Of a stretch of DNA of 33,243 nt, positions 10,731 through 19,140 are shown in pieces. Below the pieces are notes generated by a model. That model ran no database searches, was not told the DNA's origin, and worked only from the letters and a program-made list of their open reading frames with translations. The stretch covers positions 1 to 33,243 of the forward strand of contig CALVDH010000027.1 in the NCBI GenBank assembly GCA_944326235.1, written 5' to 3'. The DNA comes from an uncultured Bacteroidales bacterium (GTDB taxonomy: Bacteria > Bacteroidota > Bacteroidia > Bacteroidales > UBA932). Each line of letters opens with the position of its first letter. Within the stretch, counting starts at the first letter, position 1. The position numbers and the translations under genes are program-made.

Positions 10731-11915
10731 ATGATTCAGATCAGCAACAAAGTGTTCTACATCGGAACCAATGACAGAAAGAAACACCTGTTCGAGAACA
10801 ACTGGCCTCTGCCCAACGGAGTGGCCTACAACTCATACATCATCGCCGACGAGCATCCCGCACTGGTGGACACGCTCGAGTACGGCTCGGATCCCGACTA
10901 CCTCTCCAATATCGATACCGCCCTCGGCGGACGCGACCTGGAGTATCTGGTGGTCAATCACATGGAGCCAGACCATTCCAGCATGATCGGAGAGATTCTC
11001 CGCCGCTACCCCAGGGTGAAGGTGGTGGCGAACTGCAAGACCTTCAAGATACTCGAGTCCTACTATCCCCTGCCTGCGGAGAACGTCTATGAGATCAAGG
11101 AGGGCGATATCCTCGAGCTGGGCTACCACAAGCTCACTTTCGTGATGGTGCCCTGGGTGCACTGGCCTGAGACTATGGTTACATACGACACTGTGGACCA
11201 GATTCTCTTCTCCTGCGACGCCTTCGGTTCGTTCGGAACTCTGGACGGAGGCATCTTCGACGATACGGCCAACTTCGATTTCTACGAGGAAGACATGCTC
11301 CGCTACTATTCCAACATCGTGGGCAAGTGGAGCGGCATGGTGCAGAAGGCATTCAAGAAGCTGGAGGGTGTGCCTGTCAGGATTATCTGCCCCTCTCACG
11401 GCCTTATATGGCGCAAGGACCCGGGCAAGGTGCTGGCTCTCTACGACAAGTGGAGCAAGTATGAGGCTGAGGACGGTTTCGTAATCGCCTACGCCTCGAT
11501 GTACGGCAACACGGAGAAGTTCGCCGACGGGATAGCCCGTCAGATATCGGCCCTCGGCGTCAGGGATATCCGCGTATATGACGTCTCCAAGACCCATGTC
11601 TCCTATCTGCTGACGGCCATCTGGAAATACAGGGGCCTTGTGCTCGGCAGCTGCGCCTACAACACCGGCATGCACCCGATGATGGCCCTGCTGACCCACG
11701 AGATCAGTATATCGGCGCCTCAGAACAAGATCCTCGGTCTCTTCGGAGGCTCGAGCTGGAACGGTGCCGGAGTGAAGGCCCTGAAGGAGTTCGCGGAGAA
11801 GGCCAAGATGCCTGTGACCGGCGATCCCGCCGAGTTCCTCGGACGCCCGTTTGCATCAGACTTAGAGAAGACTGCCGCCTTCGCCAAGACCCTCGTGGAT
11901 GCGATGCGCGGATAA
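10731..11915 (+). CDS. fprA: FprA family A-type flavodiiron protein
   Basis: Flavodiiron protein of 394 residues that reduces O2 to water and/or NO to N2O, protecting anaerobes. The metallo-beta-lactamase-like domain shows the complete diiron ligand set: His77, Glu79 and Asp81 in HMEPDH, His144 in PWVHWPET, Asp163 in CDAFGSFG and His223 in SHGLIW. The flavodoxin domain begins near residue 250 with YASMYGNTEKFADGIA (FMN phosphate loop), and GGSSWNGAG lies nearer the end. There is no fused rubredoxin or flavin reductase domain, so electrons must come from separate partners. It probably shares a transcript with ligA (11 nt gap) and overlaps the next gene by 17 nt. Confidence 0.93.
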   Translation: MIQISNKVFYIGTNDRKKHLFENNWPLPNGVAYNSYIIADEHPALVDTLEYGSDPDYLSNIDTALGGRDLEYLVVNHMEPDHSSMIGEILRRYPRVKVVANCKTFKILESYYPLPAENVYEIKEGDILELGYHKLTFVMVPWVHWPETMVTYDTVDQILFSCDAFGSFGTLDGGIFDDTANFDFYEEDMLRYYSNIVGKWSGMVQKAFKKLEGVPVRIICPSHGLIWRKDPGKVLALYDKWSKYEAEDGFVIAYASMYGNTEKFADGIARQISALGVRDIRVYDVSKTHVSYLLTAIWKYRGLVLGSCAYNTGMHPMMALLTHEISISAPQNKILGLFGGSSWNGAGVKALKEFAEKAKMPVTGDPAEFLGRPFASDLEKTAAFAKTLVDAMRG

Positions 11916-12825
11916 CATAAGACGGATCCGGGATTTTTTCCGTGACGGAATCTGGGACATCAATACCTCCGACCTTGGCCGGGTAAAGGCCAAGGTCGTC
12001 AGGTATATCAGGATAGTCATACTCACAGCCAAGAATTTCAGCCGTCAGAACGTAGGCCAGCAGGCGGTGGCCCTGAGTTTTTTCACTACCATGGCCTTCG
12101 TCCCCTTCCTGGCCGTAGCCTTCGCCATATCCAATTATGCAGGACTGGGAGAATACCTGCGTGAGCTGATATACGACAATTTCGGGCATGACATGATCGT
12201 AGACCAGATACTCTCGTTCGCGGACAACATCATCGCCGCGTCGCAGCAGGACATCTACGGAATCATCTCATCCCTGATTTTCCTCTGGATGGTGATCTGG
12301 CTGCTCTCGAGGGTCGAGTGGTCCTTCAACCGGATATGGAAGGTGGACCGCAACCGGATACTGTGGAAGAGAGTGCTGGCATATATCCTTACGATGACGG
12401 CCTCGCCGTTCATCATCATCGTGTTCCTGTCGGTCTCGCTGACCATTACCGACGGCATCAATACCCTGGGGCTGGAGATTCCCTTCCTGAGTACCTTCAG
12501 CACTTTCCTGATATGGCTGGCCTTCTATGTGTTCATGGTGATAGTCCTGGGCGTGATGTATGTCCTTATTCCCAACGCCAGGGTGAGGCTGCTGCCGGCC
12601 CTGTCCGCCGCCGCCATCTCGTCCTTGGCTTTTACCATTGTGCAGTACCTTTATCTGGAGACCCAGATGTTTGTATCCCGGATGAATGCGGTTTACGGCG
12701 TTTTTGCAGCCATACCCCTTTTCATGGTGTGGCTGAACATAGGATGGTTCATTGTCCTGTTGGGCTCTGAGCTGTCATACGTGTTCCAGAATGTGGACAA
12801 CTACCCGCTGGAAGACATGAGTTGA
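11899..12825 (+). CDS. YihY/virulence factor BrkB family inner-membrane protein
   Basis: Polytopic protein of 308 residues with six likely membrane segments, roughly 56-78, 119-138, 158-182, 198-224, 232-252 and 263-290. It carries the family signature YGVFAAIPLFMVWLNIGW near the end and the ALSFFTTMAFVPFLAV segment at the first helix. The biochemical role of YihY proteins is not settled; the name RNase BN once given to them was a mistake. The ATG at 11899 lies inside the end of fprA, a 17-nt overlap in another frame. No later ATG keeps the basic N-terminal region typical of Bacteroidota members, so I keep this start. Confidence 0.85.
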   Translation: MRCADNIRRIRDFFRDGIWDINTSDLGRVKAKVVRYIRIVILTAKNFSRQNVGQQAVALSFFTTMAFVPFLAVAFAISNYAGLGEYLRELIYDNFGHDMIVDQILSFADNIIAASQQDIYGIISSLIFLWMVIWLLSRVEWSFNRIWKVDRNRILWKRVLAYILTMTASPFIIIVFLSVSLTITDGINTLGLEIPFLSTFSTFLIWLAFYVFMVIVLGVMYVLIPNARVRLLPALSAAAISSLAFTIVQYLYLETQMFVSRMNAVYGVFAAIPLFMVWLNIGWFIVLLGSELSYVFQNVDNYPLEDMS

Positions 12826-12849
12826 TAACTTTTAAAAGATTGATATACA

Positions 12850-14268
12850 ATGAATACAGAACTGACTAAAGGCTTTGTCGACTTTATCGACGACAACAGG
12901 CTGCAGTCCCTGATACACGATACCAAGGAAGACCCTGCAGTCTATCGGGAAATCCTTAAGAAGTCCCTTTCCAAACAACCCCTGACTGTTGAGGAAACAG
13001 CCGCGCTTATAGCAGTGAACTCTCCCGAGGGCCTGCACGAAATCTTCGAGACCGCCAGGGAGCTCAAGCGCTCGGTCTACGGCAACCGTATCGTGCTCTT
13101 CGCCCCCCTTTACATCGGCAACTACTGCACCAATGACTGCCAGTACTGCGGATTCCGCCGCTCCCTGCGCACCACCGTGCGCCACACCCTCTCGGACGAG
13201 GAACTGGTACGCGAGGTGAAGTCCCTGGAGGACGAGGGCCACAAGAGGCTGATTCTCGTTTACGGCGAGCACGCCAAGTACACTCCGGAGTTCATAGCGC
13301 ATACTGTAAAAATGACATACGCTACAAAATCCGGCAATGGGGAAATCCGCAGGGTGAATATCAATGCCGCCCCTCTGGACATCGAGGGCTACAAGGTGGT
13401 AAAGGCCGCCGGCATCGGTACATTCCAGGTATTCCAGGAGACCTATCATAAGGAAACATACGCCAAATATCATCCGTACAATACCCAGAAGAGCAACTAT
13501 CTCTGGAGGCTGAACGCCATGGACCGTGCCTTCGAGGGCGGTATCGACGACATGGGTATCGGTGCCCTGTTCGGACTGTACGACTGGAGATTCGAGGTGC
13601 TCGGACTGGTGTCCCATGCAATACATCTGCAGGAGACATACGGTGTCGGCCCCCATACCATCAGTTTCCCGAGGATACAGCCGGCCAACGGACTTGAGCT
13701 CGATCTGCCGTATAAAGTATCTGACCAGGACTTTAAGAAACTGGTGGCAATCCTCAGGCTTGCAGTGCCTTATACCGGCCTTATCATGACCGCCCGCGAG
13801 TCCAAGGCCATCCGCGACGAGGTGATGGAGTTCGGCGTATCCCAGATCGATGCCGGCACCAAGCTGGAGATAGGAGGCTACAACAAGGAGCGCAAGGGCG
13901 TCGAGCAGGCCATCGACGAGGAGCAGTTCCAGGTGGGCGATACCCGCAGTCTGGACGAGGTGATCCGCTGGCTGCTTACCCGCGACTACATACCCAGTTT
14001 CTGTACGGCCTGCTACCGTGTCGGCCGTACCGGAGAGCATTTCATGGAGTTCGCCATACCGGGATTCATCAAGCGCTTCTGCACCCGCAACGCCCTTCTG
14101 ACCCTGGCGGAGTATCTTGAGGACTATTCTTCCGACCTTACTAAGGAGGAGGGATACAAGCTCATTGACAGGGAGCTGGCTAAGATGCCGGAGGGAGACG
14201 AGAAGAATTCGCTGAAAGAGCGTCTCCAAAAAATCCGCAAAGACGGTACCCGGGACATCTTGTATTAG
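12850..14268 (+). CDS. hydG: [FeFe]-hydrogenase H-cluster maturase HydG (radical SAM)
   Basis: Radical SAM tyrosine lyase of 472 residues that makes the CO and CN ligands of the [FeFe]-hydrogenase active site. The N-terminal SAM cluster motif is NYCTNDCQYC (Cys93, Cys97, Cys100; CX3CX2C). The C-terminal auxiliary cluster motif CX2CX22C is present as Cys385, Cys388 and Cys411. That second motif separates HydG from its relative ThiH. No hydE, hydF or hydrogenase structural gene is nearby. Their existence elsewhere in the genome is inferred. The gene follows yihY by 24 nt; that gap holds the 10-bp palindrome CTTTTAAAAG at 12829-12838. Confidence 0.95.
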   Translation: MNTELTKGFVDFIDDNRLQSLIHDTKEDPAVYREILKKSLSKQPLTVEETAALIAVNSPEGLHEIFETARELKRSVYGNRIVLFAPLYIGNYCTNDCQYCGFRRSLRTTVRHTLSDEELVREVKSLEDEGHKRLILVYGEHAKYTPEFIAHTVKMTYATKSGNGEIRRVNINAAPLDIEGYKVVKAAGIGTFQVFQETYHKETYAKYHPYNTQKSNYLWRLNAMDRAFEGGIDDMGIGALFGLYDWRFEVLGLVSHAIHLQETYGVGPHTISFPRIQPANGLELDLPYKVSDQDFKKLVAILRLAVPYTGLIMTARESKAIRDEVMEFGVSQIDAGTKLEIGGYNKERKGVEQAIDEEQFQVGDTRSLDEVIRWLLTRDYIPSFCTACYRVGRTGEHFMEFAIPGFIKRFCTRNALLTLAEYLEDYSSDLTKEEGYKLIDRELAKMPEGDEKNSLKERLQKIRKDGTRDILY

Positions 14269-14277
14269 TTTTTTGAT

Positions 14278-14285
14278 TAATTTTG
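14278..14285 (+). promoter_or_regulatory. Possible -7 promoter element before rel
   Basis: TAATTTTG matches TAnnTTTG and ends 4 nt before the rel ATG. A start of transcription at the usual distance would give an almost leaderless mRNA, and no TTG lies at the preferred spacing (the nearest is 15 nt upstream). Treat as tentative. Confidence 0.4.
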
Positions 14286-14289
14286 CAGA

Positions 14290-16614
14290 ATGGATTTTAC
14301 AAAAAGCGACTACGACCTGATTAATAAGGAATTCGAGGAGCTCCGCCTGGCTGCTCTCAAGCGGTGTGCCTCGCAGGAGGAATACGACGGTGTCCTCAAG
14401 GCATTTGAGTTTGCAAACGAGGCTCACAAGGGTGTCCGGCGCCGGTCCGGAGAGCCGTACATCCTCCATCCTATAGCCGTGGCCAAGATCGTGGTGAACG
14501 AGATAGGCCTGGGCTACAAGTCGATCGTAGCCGCCCTTCTGCACGACGTGGTGGAGGATACGGACTATACCGTGGACGACATCAAGCGGCTTTTCGGTGA
14601 GAAGATAGCCTCCCTGGTCGACGGCCTGACCAAGATCAAGGCGGCCATGGATACCGACGGCGGGGGGAATCTTCAGGCCGAGAATTTCAAGCGCATCATC
14701 CTGACTCTCAACGACGATGTCCGGGTAGTGCTCATCAAGCTGGCGGACCGCCTGCACAACATCCGCACCATCGACTCCATGCCCGACTACAAGAAGGACA
14801 AGATCCTGAGCGAGACCATGTACATCTTCGTGCCGCTGGCCCACCGCCTGGGACTGTACAACATCAAGTCGGAGATGGAGAATATCTGGCTGCGTACCCG
14901 TGATCCCAAACTCTACAATGATATCGTGTCCCGCATAGACGGAGTCATCAAGGAGAAGGGCGAGGCTATGGACAAGTTCATCAAGCCCGTGGCCGATGCG
15001 CTGGAGAACGCCGGCTATCAGTTCGAGATAACCAAGCGGACCAAGACCCCCTACTCCGTCTGGCACAAGATGCAGCAGAAACACGTGGAGTTCGAGGACA
15101 TCTACGATATCTACGGTATCCGTATCATCTTCACTCCCAAGCCGGACGAGGACGAGCGTACCCAGTGCTGGTATATCTATTCTCTCGTGTCCGGCATCTA
15201 TGCCTCCAAGACTGACCGCATCAGGGACTGGGTGACCAGGCCCAAGAGCAACGGCTACGAGGCCCTGCACTGCACCGTCATGAGCAACGGCGGCGGCTGG
15301 GTGGAGGTTCAGATCCGCAGCGAGAGGATGAACGAGATCGCGGAGAAAGGTATCGCCGCGCACTGGAGCTACAAGCAGAAGGGCGAGGAAACCAGTTCCG
15401 AGAAAGAGATGGACCGCTGGCTGGACATGGTGCGCGACGTGCTGGAGAATCCTGATGTCAATGCCCTCGAGTTTCTGGACAAGTTCCACGACTCCCTGCT
15501 GGACCAGGAAATCTACGTGTTCACCCCCAAGGGTGAGTCAAAGGCGCTGCCCAACGGCTCCACTGCCCTGGATTTTGCCTACAGCATTCACTCCAAGATA
15601 GGCAACAAGGCCATAGCGGCCAAGATCAACTTCAAGCTCTCTCCCCTTTCCAGCATACTCCGCAACGGAGACCAGGTGGAGATCATCACGGCGGAGTCCC
15701 AGAAGCCTCAGCCCGAATGGCTGGACTTTCTCCGCACAGGCAAGGCCCGCAACTACGTCTACGAGGCGCTGAAGGACGATATAGACGACAGTATCAAGAG
15801 CGGCAGGGAGATGCTCGAGAAGGAACTGGCTTCGTACGGAGTCAAGCTGCAGGGCAATGTGCTCAAGAAGCTTCTCCGCGAATACGGACTGAACACCAAG
15901 GAGGAACTGTACAACAAGATATCCACCGGCATCATATCGCTCAAGGACCTGGAAAAGATCCTGCGGAAGAATACCGAGAACAAGAATGTGATATACTGGA
16001 CCCTGCGTCTGTTCCGCAGCGGTAAGAAAGACAGTGAGGACGACGGCGGGGCGGATGACGGTGATTCCGGAGACGAGATGACCAATGCCGAGATACGCGA
16101 CCGCCTCATCAAGAACAAACTGGATAAGAACAGGGATCTCATCCTGGCCGGCAAGGAGGCACAGGGCAAGGATCCCGACAGTCCCATCACGTACCGCATA
16201 GCAGACTGCTGCTACCCTATCCCTGGTGACACGATAGTAGGTTTCATCAATGACAACGGTGAGGTAGTCGTGCACAAGAAGACCTGCCCCGAGGCTGTGA
16301 ACCTGGCATCGATTCACGGAGACAGGATAGTCAACGCGAAATGGAGCAAGAACACAGTGGCCTCCTTCCTGGCCCGTATCAAGATTTTCGGAACGGACCG
16401 CATGGGCATACTCAACGAGCTGACGAAGGTTACTACCCTGGTGCTCAACATCAATATACGCAAGGTCTATATTGCTACACACGACAGTATCTTCGAGGGC
16501 TATATCGACTGCTATGTAAGGAGCACTGAGGATCTGGACACGCTGATGGACCATATCAAGAAAATCAAGGGAGTGGAGAATGTCAGCCGCATAGACATCA
16601 AAGAGGATAAATAG
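14290..16614 (+). CDS. rel: Bifunctional (p)ppGpp synthetase/hydrolase (RelA/SpoT family)
   Basis: Stringent-response enzyme of 774 residues. The HD hydrolase domain is intact: His46 in ANEAHKG, HDVVED at 85-90 and KLADRLHNIRT further on. The synthetase domain shows TPYSVWHKM, PKSNGYEALHCTV and the strand VEVQIRSERM followed by GIAAHWSYK. Next come a TGS domain (IYVFTPKGESKALPNGSTALDFAY), a helical part, an acidic linker near residues 575-600 (KKDSEDDGGADDGDSGDE), a zinc-finger-like region (CCYPIPGD) and a C-terminal ACT domain. Because the hydrolase residues are present it should both make and degrade (p)ppGpp. Its stop lies within 6 nt of the start of the next gene. Confidence 0.95.
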   Translation: MDFTKSDYDLINKEFEELRLAALKRCASQEEYDGVLKAFEFANEAHKGVRRRSGEPYILHPIAVAKIVVNEIGLGYKSIVAALLHDVVEDTDYTVDDIKRLFGEKIASLVDGLTKIKAAMDTDGGGNLQAENFKRIILTLNDDVRVVLIKLADRLHNIRTIDSMPDYKKDKILSETMYIFVPLAHRLGLYNIKSEMENIWLRTRDPKLYNDIVSRIDGVIKEKGEAMDKFIKPVADALENAGYQFEITKRTKTPYSVWHKMQQKHVEFEDIYDIYGIRIIFTPKPDEDERTQCWYIYSLVSGIYASKTDRIRDWVTRPKSNGYEALHCTVMSNGGGWVEVQIRSERMNEIAEKGIAAHWSYKQKGEETSSEKEMDRWLDMVRDVLENPDVNALEFLDKFHDSLLDQEIYVFTPKGESKALPNGSTALDFAYSIHSKIGNKAIAAKINFKLSPLSSILRNGDQVEIITAESQKPQPEWLDFLRTGKARNYVYEALKDDIDDSIKSGREMLEKELASYGVKLQGNVLKKLLREYGLNTKEELYNKISTGIISLKDLEKILRKNTENKNVIYWTLRLFRSGKKDSEDDGGADDGDSGDEMTNAEIRDRLIKNKLDKNRDLILAGKEAQGKDPDSPITYRIADCCYPIPGDTIVGFINDNGEVVVHKKTCPEAVNLASIHGDRIVNAKWSKNTVASFLARIKIFGTDRMGILNELTKVTTLVLNINIRKVYIATHDSIFEGYIDCYVRSTEDLDTLMDHIKKIKGVENVSRIDIKEDK

Positions 16615-16619
16615 TGAAG

Positions 16620-18437
16620 ATGAAAGTCAAGAACCTGCTGAACACTGCAATAGTAACGGGAATCGCCGCAATCCTGATATTCCCGCCCTCCTGCGCCAAT
16701 ACTTCCACCCCTCCCGAAGGAGGACCCAAGGACACCCTTGCACCCGTTCTCGTGGAGGTGGTTCCACCTCTCAACTCGGTGCATCATCCTACAGATATAC
16801 GGCACAGTTCCGTATCGTTCGAGTTTGACGAGTATGTGGTGCTCAACAACCCCAATTCCTTTATTTTCCTGTCGCCGCCTCAGGCCAAGCCCCCCACAGC
16901 CAAGATAAAGGGCAAGAAGGTCGTGGTCTCCTTCACAGAGCCCCTGGATTCCAGTCAGACGTATTCCCTGTCTCTGGGCGAGGCAATCAAGGACAATAAC
17001 GAGGGCAATCCCTTCCCTCCCTATACCCACAGTTTCTCGACCGGAAGTTATGTGGACTCCCTTTTCGTGTCGGGCAATATAGTGGAGGCCTCCACCATGC
17101 TGCCCATGTCCAACATGACAGTGCTGTTCCATACTGACCTGTCGGATTCGGCGGTCTATAAGGTAAGGCCGCGGGCAGCTGCCAAAAGCGACCTGTGGGG
17201 ATATTTTACCGTCCGCAATCTCCCTGTGGATTCGGTTTACAGGGTTTATGCCATTCAGGACCTGAACAACAACAGCATATACGATCCGGACCAGGAGATG
17301 GTCGCATTTCTGGATACCCTTGTCATACCTTCAAGCGTGATGCGCCCCGGCATGCCCGAACTGGTGACAGTGGAGATGACGGATACGGCCGCCTGTCAGG
17401 CACGTCCGGCCCAGATATCCCTGTCCATGTTCAAGGAAGTGTCGCAGCGTCAGCTGCTCCGTGCCCGCGAGAGGGTATCCCGCCGGCAGATGTACCTCAA
17501 GTTTGCGGCGCCCTACCCTCAGATAGACTCGATGATACTGGACGGCATACCTCAGGACAGGCTGATACTGGAGCGCAACTTCTACCGCGACAGTATTACT
17601 ATATGGATCAATGACCAGGGGCCTGTTCCAGACACTCTGCAGATGAGGCTTTCCTATATGCGTACCGACGACACCCTGAATATCCTGGTACCGGTGACCG
17701 ATACTATAAAGATGATCAGGCCCAAGGGGAAGATGGTAGAGAACCGCTGGGGAGAGATGGTCGAGGAAGCCGATACTCTGGCCGCATACGAGGTGGATGC
17801 CAGCCCTGAGAAGATAGACCAGGAGGGAATCATCATCGAGTTCGAGTCGCCCATGATACAGACTCCGTTTGACTCCATAACCATTATGTCCAAGAATACG
17901 AGGGAGCAGACGGCCCAGGCTTCTTTTACGGTGGAGAGGGACACGGCCAATATCCGCCGTTATGTCCTGCGTATGAAGGACAGGCTTATCTCCGGTTACG
18001 AATACACTCTCCGTATACCTGACAGTCTTTTCCTGGACATAGACGGCATATACTGCGACAGCCTGGTCAAGACATTCAGCCTTCCCCAGGACGAGAACCT
18101 GAGTTCTCTGACGGTGGAGACTTCGAACGTCCATGAGAAGTATATGGTGGAACTGGTGGACGAGAAGCGTACGAACGTGTACCGTACCTATCATATCGAC
18201 TCCGCGGCCGTCCTCAGCTTCCCCTATCTCAAGGCCGGACGGTATTCGCTGCGTATCACCGAGGACAAGAACGGAAACGGGCAGATAGACACCGGCGACC
18301 TGCTGGAGCACCGTCAGCCGGAGAAAGTGATGATGTTCCGGTTCAATGACGTGCTGGGAAACAATGCCTATATCCTGGAGATACCTGAAAGGACAGAACT
18401 CATTCAGACCATAGATATCGGAGAGATGTTCAAATGA
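16620..18437 (+). CDS. Ig-like domain lipoprotein of unknown function
   Basis: Protein of 605 residues from a Bacteroidota family annotated only as Ig-like domain-containing. It has a short hydrophobic leader and a likely lipidation Cys25 in IFPPSCAN. The family hallmark PPEGGPKDTLAPV comes next, then an N-terminal Ig-like domain (about 40-140, with a SFEFDEYV segment). Two Asp/Asn-rich loops, DLNNNSIYDPDQ and DKNGNGQIDTGD, look like calcium-binding turns. I do not know a function; a surface or periplasmic role is likely. A GTG at 16614 overlapping the rel stop is an alternative start that adds only two residues; I chose the ATG. Its last bases overlap the next gene (ATGA). Confidence 0.75.
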   Translation: MKVKNLLNTAIVTGIAAILIFPPSCANTSTPPEGGPKDTLAPVLVEVVPPLNSVHHPTDIRHSSVSFEFDEYVVLNNPNSFIFLSPPQAKPPTAKIKGKKVVVSFTEPLDSSQTYSLSLGEAIKDNNEGNPFPPYTHSFSTGSYVDSLFVSGNIVEASTMLPMSNMTVLFHTDLSDSAVYKVRPRAAAKSDLWGYFTVRNLPVDSVYRVYAIQDLNNNSIYDPDQEMVAFLDTLVIPSSVMRPGMPELVTVEMTDTAACQARPAQISLSMFKEVSQRQLLRARERVSRRQMYLKFAAPYPQIDSMILDGIPQDRLILERNFYRDSITIWINDQGPVPDTLQMRLSYMRTDDTLNILVPVTDTIKMIRPKGKMVENRWGEMVEEADTLAAYEVDASPEKIDQEGIIIEFESPMIQTPFDSITIMSKNTREQTAQASFTVERDTANIRRYVLRMKDRLISGYEYTLRIPDSLFLDIDGIYCDSLVKTFSLPQDENLSSLTVETSNVHEKYMVELVDEKRTNVYRTYHIDSAAVLSFPYLKAGRYSLRITEDKNGNGQIDTGDLLEHRQPEKVMMFRFNDVLGNNAYILEIPERTELIQTIDIGEMFK

Positions 18438-19138
18438 GACAGTTACGTAGGATAATAACAGTTACCGTCTTGATGTTTACGGCGTTGTCGCTGTACGGAC
18501 AGACGGACACCGCAAAGATAAAACCGGGTGTGCAGTGGGATACCGCCATCGTGGTCAAGCCCATCCGCTATCCCGAGCACCTGATCGGAGTGCGGTACGA
18601 CTATTCCTTTACCGGTGTTACCATGACCCCCGATATGGGTATAAAGTCCGTCAACTCTCCGGTCAATGTGGCGGTTCTTTACACCTACTATCACCCGCTT
18701 TGGAACGTGATAGACCTTTTCGGACTCCAGACAGGCTTCCGTTACAGCCGCTATGGTTTCGTAAACGACGAGTATCTTTTCGAACACTTCGAGCAGACGG
18801 TGTCGATTATCGAGCTGCCTTTTCTGTCGGCTTTCCATATAGACCTGGGAGAGCATTTCCGGATACTGATCAGCATAGGCCCCTTCGTGGGCTACCGTTT
18901 CGCAACGACCAAGGACAACGGCTTCGACTGTTTCGATAACCGTTTCGACTATGGTATCCAGGGCGGAGCCGGTCTGGCCTACATCATAGGAAAAAGGTTC
19001 GAACTGCATCTGGAGGGCACCTTCCATTACTCTCTCTCCATGCTCTACCATCCGGAGAAGATGAGCAGCGTGTCCTGGCTCTACAGTTATCCGTGGCAGG
19101 CCAGCATAAGTCTGGGATTTCATGTAAAACTCAAATAG
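18434..19138 (+). CDS. PorT-family outer-membrane beta-barrel protein
   Basis: Protein of 234 residues with a cleavable signal peptide (hydrophobic stretch ending in LYGQ, about residue 23). Alternating aromatic/polar strands typical of an 8-stranded barrel follow, ending in a strand SISLGFHVKLK. It resembles the PorT-like beta-barrel family of Bacteroidota, but similarity in this group is weak and the function is unknown. The start overlaps the previous stop by 4 nt (ATGA), and ispG begins 2 nt after its stop, so all are probably co-transcribed with rel. Confidence 0.7.
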   Translation: MRQLRRIITVTVLMFTALSLYGQTDTAKIKPGVQWDTAIVVKPIRYPEHLIGVRYDYSFTGVTMTPDMGIKSVNSPVNVAVLYTYYHPLWNVIDLFGLQTGFRYSRYGFVNDEYLFEHFEQTVSIIELPFLSAFHIDLGEHFRILISIGPFVGYRFATTKDNGFDCFDNRFDYGIQGGAGLAYIIGKRFELHLEGTFHYSLSMLYHPEKMSSVSWLYSYPWQASISLGFHVKLK

Positions 19139-19140
19139 AT

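Noticed and set aside
12829..12838. Palindrome CTTTTAAAAG between yihY and hydG as a firm operator
   Set aside because: A single 10-bp AT-rich palindrome is too common to call; it is mentioned only as context for hydG.
12850..14268. Annotation as ThiH (thiamine tyrosine lyase)
   Set aside because: The C-terminal CX2CX22C auxiliary cluster motif specific to HydG is present at Cys385/388/411.
12832..15489. 885-codon open frame on the minus strand across hydG and rel
   Set aside because: It is the antisense shadow of two clearly identified genes (HydG cluster motifs, Rel domains); its translation shows no recognisable domain and is biased by the GC-rich codon use of the sense strand.
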